NCBI GenBank assembly: GCA_000434775.1
Contig: FR895491.1
Span: 1 to 13,987 of the forward strand
DNA: 13,987 nt
Direction: 5' to 3'
Source: Eggerthella sp. CAG:368
GTDB lineage: Bacteria; Actinomycetota; Coriobacteriia; Coriobacteriales; Eggerthellaceae
Of this stretch, positions 7,665-12,977 are shown piece by piece. The position numbers and the translations under genes were made by a program. Every line of letters begins with the position of its first letter. Positions within the stretch are counted from its first letter, which is position 1. The notes beneath the pieces are model-generated. The model was not told the DNA's origin. It made no database searches and saw nothing but the letters and a program-made list of their open reading frames with translations.

Positions 7665-8530
7665 TAAAAGAACTTTTCTTCAATGAAATCGGTTGGCATT
7701 TCTTTGCCTGTCCATATTTGTTCGCCAATAGAAGCCTGCCATAATAACATGCCTAGTCCTGGAAGCGTTTTTAACCCTTTTTTATCGGCGTCTCTTAAAA
7801 GTTTTGTTATGGGGGGATCATAGACTGTGTCTGCGACAGCCAGACCTTCTGCCATATCTTCTGCGGAAAGGACGCTTTCGTTTTCTAGGTCGCCCATGCC
7901 TACACGCGTTGCATTGACAAAAAGGACAGACTCGGCAACGGATAATCTTAGAGAATCTTTGTCGGCTAGATCGATTAATCGCATCTTGCATCCCGTTTTA
8001 TCGGAAATTTCTTTGATGTGTTTAGCTGCTCTATCAAAGAAGGTGTCTTTTGTATTGTAAATATCGATCTCCGAAACACCGTCAAGTGCTGCCTGTGTAT
8101 AAATTGCAGAACCGGCACCACCAGCACCCACAACGGTAATCTTCTTGCCGATAATGTCCAAGTCGTTTTCTTGTACGTTTCTCATGAATCCTGCACCATC
8201 AGTATTATGCCCAATTGTCTTACCGTCTTTAATAACAACGGTATTAACTGCGCCCATTAATTCAGCAGCAGGCGAAAGCTCATCAAGATATTGCCCCACA
8301 AAAGTTTTATGGGGCATCGTAACATTGTATCCAGCAAAGCCAAGTGCTTTAAGTCCACGAACCGCATCTTCAAGTTCTTCGGGTCGAACGTTGTAAGCAA
8401 GATAAATGTAATCTAACCCAAGATACTCAAACGATGCAGTGTGCATCGCCGGAGACATAGAATGCTCCACTGGCGTCCCTATAAGAGCAACCGTCTTCGT
8501 GTGCCCTGTAATACTGTTGAGATGTGTCAT
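7664..8530 (-). CDS. ydiB: Quinate/shikimate dehydrogenase (YdiB type)
   Basis: 288 residues, the same length as E. coli YdiB. It would interconvert shikimate and 3-dehydroshikimate, and quinate and 3-dehydroquinate. The substrate motif HSMSP is at 23-27, the catalytic lysine is Lys75 in NVTMPHK, the catalytic aspartate is Asp111 in NTDGAGF, and the Rossmann loop is GAGGAG (135-140). The cofactor loop YNTKDTFF (158-165) keeps the Asp and Phe that YdiB uses (Asp158, Phe160) in place of the NADP-binding arginine loop of AroE, so NAD use is predicted. LENESV, YDPPITKLL and GMLLWQASIGEQIWTGK also follow YdiB. The ATG at 8530 has AGGAGGG about 7 nt upstream. An in-frame GTG six codons earlier lies upstream of that site. 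It follows the MFS B gene on the same strand, as MFS gene ydiN precedes ydiB in E. coli. A catabolic role is more likely than aromatic biosynthesis. Confidence 0.9.
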   Translation of the reverse strand: MTHLNSITGHTKTVALIGTPVEHSMSPAMHTASFEYLGLDYIYLAYNVRPEELEDAVRGLKALGFAGYNVTMPHKTFVGQYLDELSPAAELMGAVNTVVIKDGKTIGHNTDGAGFMRNVQENDLDIIGKKITVVGAGGAGSAIYTQAALDGVSEIDIYNTKDTFFDRAAKHIKEISDKTGCKMRLIDLADKDSLRLSVAESVLFVNATRVGMGDLENESVLSAEDMAEGLAVADTVYDPPITKLLRDADKKGLKTLPGLGMLLWQASIGEQIWTGKEMPTDFIEEKFF

Positions 8531-8652
8531 TATTTTCCCTCCTTGCACCTTTAGTAAAGTTGAATTCTTTTTTCAGTTCATTAAAGATGCCTAATCCCTT
8601 ATTTAAACAATAAGATTGGAAGGAAGATGAAGTCTACTTCCATATTGGCCTC

Positions 8653-8680
8653 TTTATATTTCAAAACGAATTATTTTGAA
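8653..8680. promoter_or_regulatory. Inverted repeat and exact 17-bp shared box upstream of the dehydrogenase
   Basis: TTCAAAA (8660-8666), N7, TTTTGAA (8674-8680) is a perfect 7-bp-arm repeat of 21 bp, the size and form of a LysR site. Overlapping it, 8653-8669 read on the minus strand gives TCGTTTTGAAATATAAA, identical over 17 bp to 10377-10393. TATAAA at its end could be a -10 element for the dehydrogenase, with a leader of roughly 110-120 nt. Confidence 0.5.
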
Positions 8681-8780
8681 GAAAAAAGATGAAAAAAGAA
8701 CTCGAATTCATTTATTGCTTTGATTGTCATTTCGTGTTCATGACATGTGTTGAAAGTGATTGATATCCGTCTGCTCTCTA

Positions 8781-8815
8781 AAAACAAATCGCTCACAAGA
8801 TGAGCGATTTGTTTT
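8781..8815. terminator. Terminator after MFS B (15-bp perfect stem)
   Basis: AAAACAAATCGCTCA (8781-8795) and TGAGCGATTTGTTTT (8801-8815) pair perfectly around a 5-nt loop. On the minus strand, just past the MFS B stop codon, the stem ends in TTTTT, so it should end the MFS B transcript. The A/T-rich arms make it usable in both directions. It separates MFS B from the dehydrogenase transcript. Confidence 0.8.
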
Positions 8816-8838
8816 CTTTAAGAGTGAATCCAGATATT

Positions 8839-10251
8839 TTAATTATTAGTCTCTTTGAAAACTACGTCGTTGATTTCTTCAAGAGTTTTGCCTTTGGTTT
8901 CAACCCCCCAAATTGCTACAAGAATTGCTGCAATGCATGCAGTAAGAAGAGAAACCCCAAAGATGCCAATTGCGCCGAGGTCGGTAGTTAGGAAATAAGC
9001 TACCCAAATTGGGTTAAGGATTGCCCCAATGCGCCCGAACGCATTTGCAAATCCGGCTGCACGAATTTTTACTTCTGTAGGGAATGGCTCTGAGAGATAG
9101 ACAGAGCTGCAAATAAGCGACCAGTAATAAACCATTGCTACCATGATAAAGCCTAAAGCCATGATGAGAGCGGTTTGATCAGCGGGAACAAAAGACCACG
9201 CAAGACCCAGTATACCCGATAACGGCATTAAAATGATAAGTTGGGGTTTGCGTCCGAACCTATCAACGAGCTGTGAAAGAACAAAGACGCCAAGTGGAAT
9301 ACCTAAGTTCATAACTACCGACATAGCAACAGAATAAGTGACATCAAATCCTCGTGTTACAAAAATGGTAGGAGTCCAAGAAACGATAGTATAGACGACT
9401 ACGAAATTAGTCCAGCAAAGTGCCGCAGCTACGACTAAACGCTTTAAAAGTGCCTTGTTAGTAAATAAAACTTTTGTTGGAAGTTGCTTTACTTCGCGCT
9501 TACCAGCTTCTTCAGTGATGTATTTGTCGGAAACCTCTTCGATTGTATGTCCATGGGTGCGGGCTTCTTCTTCCCACTTACTAACAAGGGCGTTAGCTTC
9601 TTTGTGTTTGCCCTTCATGGCTAGCCAACGAGGCGATTCCTCCATGAATTTTGCAACTAGGAAGCAAACGATAAAGCCTGCGATACCGCAGAATAAAAAG
9701 ATAGCGCGCCAACCAAAAAGTGGTAATAAAATCAAGGAAACAAATGAAGCAAATGGCGTTCCGCAGTTAGCAATAAGTCCCACATAAGCTTGATATTTTC
9801 CTCGTTTGTCTGGAGGTGTGTATTCCGTAAGAGCTGAATAACCTGCAGGATATGCAGCTCCTAGTCCAATACCCATGATAAATCTCATCACAATAAGAAA
9901 GATCATGTCGGGTGCCAGCATGGCGCCAATACATCCAACAGAGAAAACGAAAACGTTAACCACGCATGCTTTAACTCGGCCAAAATAGTCTGAAATCATT
10001 CCGGCAAGAAGACCACCAACTAGATAGCCAAAAGCTGTCATGGAAACAAATAGCGCATTCAGGCCGTTGTCGGACCATCCGCTTGCAAGAAGTTGCGCGA
10101 TAATAGGGCCACCGACATTCATGTCTAGACAATCGCAAAAACAAACGCCGCCAATAAGCCACATTGCCTTACGTTGAAATTTTCCTGACGGAAGACGATC
10201 TAAACGTGCGGCAACGCCGTGGAATGATCCTTGGATTTCTTCGGTGCTCAT
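8839..10251 (-). CDS. MFS transporter B (paralogue of MFS A), likely quinate/shikimate-type acid uptake
   Basis: 470 residues, about 12 hydrophobic helices. The N-terminal HGVAARLDRLPSGK (11-24), TM1 acidic residues in CFCDCLDMN (Asp40, Asp43), loop motif SDYFGRVK (87-94), EESPRWL (204-210) and second-half VDRFGRKPQ match MFS A position for position, with differences concentrated in the helices (for example IAGP against VGGP in TM1), consistent with a different but related substrate. The ATG at 10251 has AGGAGG 7 nt upstream. It lies upstream of the YdiB-type dehydrogenase on the same strand but is separated from it by a terminator. It is divergent from 4TM-B and LysR B, the usual position for a LysR-controlled target. 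Substrate by context: a hydroaromatic acid. Confidence 0.92.
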   Translation of the reverse strand: MSTEEIQGSFHGVAARLDRLPSGKFQRKAMWLIGGVCFCDCLDMNVGGPIIAQLLASGWSDNGLNALFVSMTAFGYLVGGLLAGMISDYFGRVKACVVNVFVFSVGCIGAMLAPDMIFLIVMRFIMGIGLGAAYPAGYSALTEYTPPDKRGKYQAYVGLIANCGTPFASFVSLILLPLFGWRAIFLFCGIAGFIVCFLVAKFMEESPRWLAMKGKHKEANALVSKWEEEARTHGHTIEEVSDKYITEEAGKREVKQLPTKVLFTNKALLKRLVVAAALCWTNFVVVYTIVSWTPTIFVTRGFDVTYSVAMSVVMNLGIPLGVFVLSQLVDRFGRKPQLIILMPLSGILGLAWSFVPADQTALIMALGFIMVAMVYYWSLICSSVYLSEPFPTEVKIRAAGFANAFGRIGAILNPIWVAYFLTTDLGAIGIFGVSLLTACIAAILVAIWGVETKGKTLEEINDVVFKETNN

Positions 10252-10314
10252 AATCCCCTCCTTTTTAGGAACATGTTTCCCCCTTAATCAATGTCCAAAT
10301 TTTTTCGAGCATTA

Positions 10315-10393
10315 TCACCGGTGAATAACTACCCATAAAGCATTTGAATATATTCAATTTGTATTTACTAGATGTGTCGTTTTGAAATATAAA
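10315..10393. promoter_or_regulatory. Control region between MFS B and 4TM-B: two palindromes and the shared 17-bp box
   Basis: Three elements lie in the 270-nt divergent gap: TCACCGGTGA (10315-10324, perfect palindrome), TTGAATATATTCAA (10344-10357, perfect 14-bp palindrome) and TCGTTTTGAAATATAAA (10377-10393), identical to the box upstream of the dehydrogenase. On the minus strand GATAAT (10317-10312) overlaps the first palindrome and is a possible -10 for MFS B. On the plus strand the box ends about 130 nt before the 4TM-B start, a spacing like that of the box to the dehydrogenase. Confidence 0.5.
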
Positions 10394-10521
10394 AGTATCG
10401 ATTCATTATTTGAAATGTTAAATAAACCTAATAAGCGAGTCCTTTTAAATTGCTGATAATTAATTTGGGGTTGATTAATTAGAAGAGATTTGACTTCTTA
10501 GATTTAAGGGGATTGATTAAA

Positions 10522-11196
10522 GTGTTTATCAAAGGAGCTTCAAGTAAAGATAAAAATGCGTCTAAGAAAATGCGTGAACAAAGGCGAGAGCAAAACAGAG
10601 CTGAACGAGAAGCATTAAAGGCGCAACGTGAACGACATAAAGTGCGTCAACGCACTATTAATTATGATGAAAATGGCACGCGTATAGGGGACGATGGGTA
10701 TCCCATGACAAAAGGACGTATGCGGCTTCATCGTCTATATGACTGTTATTTCTTCTACATGATAGTTGCTCTTTTGGTAGGCGTATCAATGGTAATGTTG
10801 TCTTTGTTTCAGGGTCAACAGATAAGCGAGTGGGAACTAGTGTGGACGGGTGGTACGCAGTTTAGAGGATACAGTCTCGCTACTGTTTTGCGTGTTGAGG
10901 CATTGTACTTGATGTTTGTGGTAGTAACTTCATTGTTCAGCAATATGAAAGGTATGGCCTGGATGTACGATAGAGCTCCCGAGAGGGGAGTTAAGATGAC
11001 AATCTATATTTCAAGTTTTGTCTCGTTCGTATATTTTGCCGTTTTCACCTATATTATCGGTGTTCCGGATGTTTTTTCCTTCCTGACTCTTTGTATGAGC
11101 GTATTGAATTGGAAGCTCTATCAAGATGTTAAATCTACTCGCGGGAGTTTAAAGAAGGCAAAGATTGCAAAAACAGTTGTGAGAGGTAAGTCGTGA
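10522..11196 (+). CDS. 4TM-B: paralogue of 4TM-A, membrane protein of unknown function
   Basis: 224 residues from a GTG start at 10522, chosen because AAGGGG (10506-10511) is 10 nt upstream. An in-frame TTG at 10513 sits only 1 nt from that site. The basic N-terminus is longer than in 4TM-A and rich in Arg/Lys/Glu/Gln (about residues 8-45, predicted helical or coiled coil). It then has TRIGDDGYPMTKGRMRLHR, four hydrophobic helices, FQGQQISEWELVWTGG between TM1 and TM2, and VLRVEA, all matching 4TM-A. A basic tail (RGSLKKAKIAK) ends the protein. The gene is divergent from MFS B and followed by LysR B, but with a 149-nt gap rather than an overlap. No known function was recognised. Pairing with LysR and MFS in both copies suggests a role in sensing or transport. 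Confidence 0.8.
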   Translation: MFIKGASSKDKNASKKMREQRREQNRAEREALKAQRERHKVRQRTINYDENGTRIGDDGYPMTKGRMRLHRLYDCYFFYMIVALLVGVSMVMLSLFQGQQISEWELVWTGGTQFRGYSLATVLRVEALYLMFVVVTSLFSNMKGMAWMYDRAPERGVKMTIYISSFVSFVYFAVFTYIIGVPDVFSFLTLCMSVLNWKLYQDVKSTRGSLKKAKIAKTVVRGKS

Positions 11197-11203
11197 TTAC
11201 CGC

Positions 11204-11323
11204 ATGAACATTTCTTTAGCCCAAGCGCATCTTATATCTGTTCTGTTCTCTGGTTTAATGCAAGCCGCTATAATGTTCACTAGTTCAATAAATGGATGTT
11301 TTGGCTATTTTCTTATGAAGTAA
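11204..11323 (+). CDS. Possible small hydrophobic protein (39 residues)
   Basis: An ATG-to-TAA reading frame between 4TM-B and LysR B encodes 39 residues, starting MNISLAQAHLISVLFSGL and hydrophobic through most of its length (about 9-38), enough for one membrane helix. No well-placed ribosome site is seen: GAGAGG ends 17 nt upstream, though coupling to the 4TM-B stop 8 nt before is possible. A -10-like TATAAT (11269-11274) lies inside it, so the gap may simply be the LysR B promoter. Low confidence as a gene. Confidence 0.25.
   Translation: MNISLAQAHLISVLFSGLMQAAIMFTSSINGCFGYFLMK
11269..11274 (+). promoter_or_regulatory. Candidate -10 of a LysR B promoter
   Basis: A perfect TATAAT lies 72 nt before the LysR B start. 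The -35 region (about 11246-11251) is poor (TTCTCT). If real, LysR B is expressed from its own promoter, unlike LysR A, which overlaps 4TM-A. Confidence 0.35.
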
Positions 11324-11345
11324 TTTGTGGAGAGAGAGTTATTTT

Positions 11346-12293
11346 GTGAATTTAGCGCATTTATATTATTTTAGGAAGCTAGTCGAGCTTGGAAGTTATT
11401 CTATGGCGGCCAAGGAGCTGTATATTGCTCAACCGACGCTATCGCTTGCAATCTCAAATATTGAAAAAGAACTCAGCGCTGTCTTGGTAAAAAAGAAAAG
11501 GGGCAATTTAGAACTTACCGTCGACGGAAAAGAACTTTTTGAGGCGGCGGTTATTGCAACGAACGCGGTCGATAATGCTGTGATGCTTATTCACGAGAGA
11601 GGAGCTCGTGCGCAAGGAAAATTGCGCATCGGATCGGTGTATTCAATCCAGAGTCAAGCTTGGTCAAAGGCTATACGTGCGAGCAGGGTCAGAACAAACT
11701 TCAATGCTCAAGTTAGTTGGGAGCAAGGAACGACTGAGTCTTTAATGCGGGATCTTAAAAATGGCTCTTTGGACGTAATTTTTGCAGGACTCTTGCAGAA
11801 AAATGATCCAGAGATTGAGTCCGTTCCATCTTTTACTCAAAGTGCAACTCTTGTCGTCAATTCTTCTCATCCATTAGCAAATCGCACAGAAGTGTCATTA
11901 GATGAGCTTGAAGGTATACCTATTATCACGTACCGCGATAAAACTGGGCCTTTCAAGGATGAGATTACTTCCTTATTTGCAAATCATCCACATCTTTGTG
12001 TGATGCATGAGCATAATGATGAAATAACTTTGTGCTCTTTGGTTACGGCAGATCCAAAGCTTGTTGCTGTTGCATGTCATTCATGGTTGGTAGATTCTTT
12101 TCCAGATGTTTCAACAATTGGAATAAAAGAAGCTCCGAAAAACTTTCATCAGTTCTATATTAGTTATATGAAAAAAGATCGAGCTCCTTCTCTGGTTAGC
12201 GATTTTATAGATTTTATGAAGCGCTATGACTTCAATAATGTGTCTATATCAGAGAGTGATCGTTTTGATATTCCAGTTGATTTTTTTCAATAA
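11346..12293 (+). CDS. LysR-family transcriptional regulator B
   Basis: 315 residues. The HTH covers about 1-60 (NLAHLYYFRKLVELGSYSMA, then IAQPTLSLAISNIEKEL). The effector domain begins near KLRIGSVYSI and includes DLKNGSLDVIFAG and SSHPLANRTEVSLDEL, mirroring LysR A, so the two are paralogues. The GTG at 11346 is chosen because it matches the family N-terminus (VNLAHLYYF against MNVAQLRYF) and follows a GGAGAGAGAG run by 7 nt. An upstream in-frame TTG would add seven residues and lacks a site. It probably controls MFS B and/or the downstream VOC and oxidoreductase genes. It ends over an 11-bp inverted repeat (12283-12316). The effector is unknown. Confidence 0.92.
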   Translation: MNLAHLYYFRKLVELGSYSMAAKELYIAQPTLSLAISNIEKELSAVLVKKKRGNLELTVDGKELFEAAVIATNAVDNAVMLIHERGARAQGKLRIGSVYSIQSQAWSKAIRASRVRTNFNAQVSWEQGTTESLMRDLKNGSLDVIFAGLLQKNDPEIESVPSFTQSATLVVNSSHPLANRTEVSLDELEGIPIITYRDKTGPFKDEITSLFANHPHLCVMHEHNDEITLCSLVTADPKLVAVACHSWLVDSFPDVSTIGIKEAPKNFHQFYISYMKKDRAPSLVSDFIDFMKRYDFNNVSISESDRFDIPVDFFQ

Positions 12294-12316
12294 ACTTTTC
12301 AGGGGTTATTGAAAAA
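12283..12316 (+). repeat. Inverted repeat across the LysR B stop codon
   Basis: TTTTTCAATAA (12283-12293) and TTATTGAAAAA (12306-12316) form a perfect 11-bp stem with a 12-nt loop. No T-tract follows on the plus strand, so it is not a textbook terminator. It could be an RNA-end or attenuating hairpin between LysR B and the VOC gene. Confidence 0.4.
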
Positions 12317-12379
12317 CTAAATCCTAGGCTGTCTTGTTAAAAGTTTTTAATTTGATTCTGTTCCTCTCTTTGTTTAACA

Positions 12380-12397
12380 ATTGCTTTGTTGGGCAAT
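12380..12397. promoter_or_regulatory. ATTGC-N8-GCAAT repeat upstream of the VOC gene
   Basis: A short inverted repeat 33-50 nt before the VOC start, similar in size to a LysR site. No clear promoter could be matched to it. It is a candidate operator only. Confidence 0.25.
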
Positions 12398-12429
12398 ACG
12401 TAAGCTTGACAGAGTAAAAAGGGGGATTT

Positions 12430-12909
12430 ATGAAAGTGCAAGATGTAACCATAACAGACGAGTTTAGTGAAATTGTTCAAATCGGAATCATAGTTAAGGA
12501 CATGGAGAAAACAAAAAAAGCCATGCTTGACGTTTTTGGTTTAGAGCCAGATGCTGGCGGAGAGTTTCTTTATAAGGACTGCATTTATAAGGATTCCGAT
12601 AAGCTAATTGATGCTCCAGTTTTGTCGTCTTTCTACAATTTCTTTAATATCCAGTTAGAGTTTCTGCAACCAATTGGGGAACAGTCAACGGTGTGGAGCG
12701 ACTACTTAGACATGGGACAATATAGTCTTCATCACATTCGTTTTGACGTTGATGATCATGATCGCGCGAATCAGCTTATGGCTGACAAGGGTATTGGGAT
12801 TTGGATGGAAGGCCATTCGTTAATTGATCCCACTTGTCGTTTCACCTACTATGATTCGCTCGAAAAGCTTGGCTTTATAGTTGAGGCCGTCACTCGTTCA
12901 AAGTCCTAA
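12430..12909 (+). CDS. VOC-superfamily protein (glyoxalase/methylmalonyl-CoA epimerase-like)
   Basis: 159 residues with two beta-alpha-beta-beta-beta halves. The first half starts at IVQIGIIVKDMEKTKKAMLDVFGL (16-38, trimmed) and the second at LHHIRFDVDDHDRANQLM (100-117). Methylmalonyl-CoA epimerases bind metal through H-Q-H-E. Here the matching positions read Gln17, Glu77 (QLEFLQP), His102 and Glu152 (GFIVEAV), so the first two ligands are exchanged in kind and the activity may differ. The ATG follows AAAGGGGG by 4 nt. It is followed by the Gfo/Idh/MocA gene 68 nt away on the same strand, probably co-transcribed. The role may be an isomerase, epimerase, lyase or dehydratase step on a pathway intermediate, possibly a CoA ester. 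The substrate is unknown. Confidence 0.82.
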   Translation: MKVQDVTITDEFSEIVQIGIIVKDMEKTKKAMLDVFGLEPDAGGEFLYKDCIYKDSDKLIDAPVLSSFYNFFNIQLEFLQPIGEQSTVWSDYLDMGQYSLHHIRFDVDDHDRANQLMADKGIGIWMEGHSLIDPTCRFTYYDSLEKLGFIVEAVTRSKS

Positions 12910-12977
12910 TAATGTGGCTATCTGTTTTGTTTGAATAAAACTGTTTACTTTTCTATATTTGAGATTGAGGGGAAATT

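Noticed and set aside
12260..12271. TCGTTTTGATAT, close to the shared 17-bp box
   Set aside because: It lies inside the LysR B coding sequence and diverges after CGTTTTGA. A coding coincidence is more likely.
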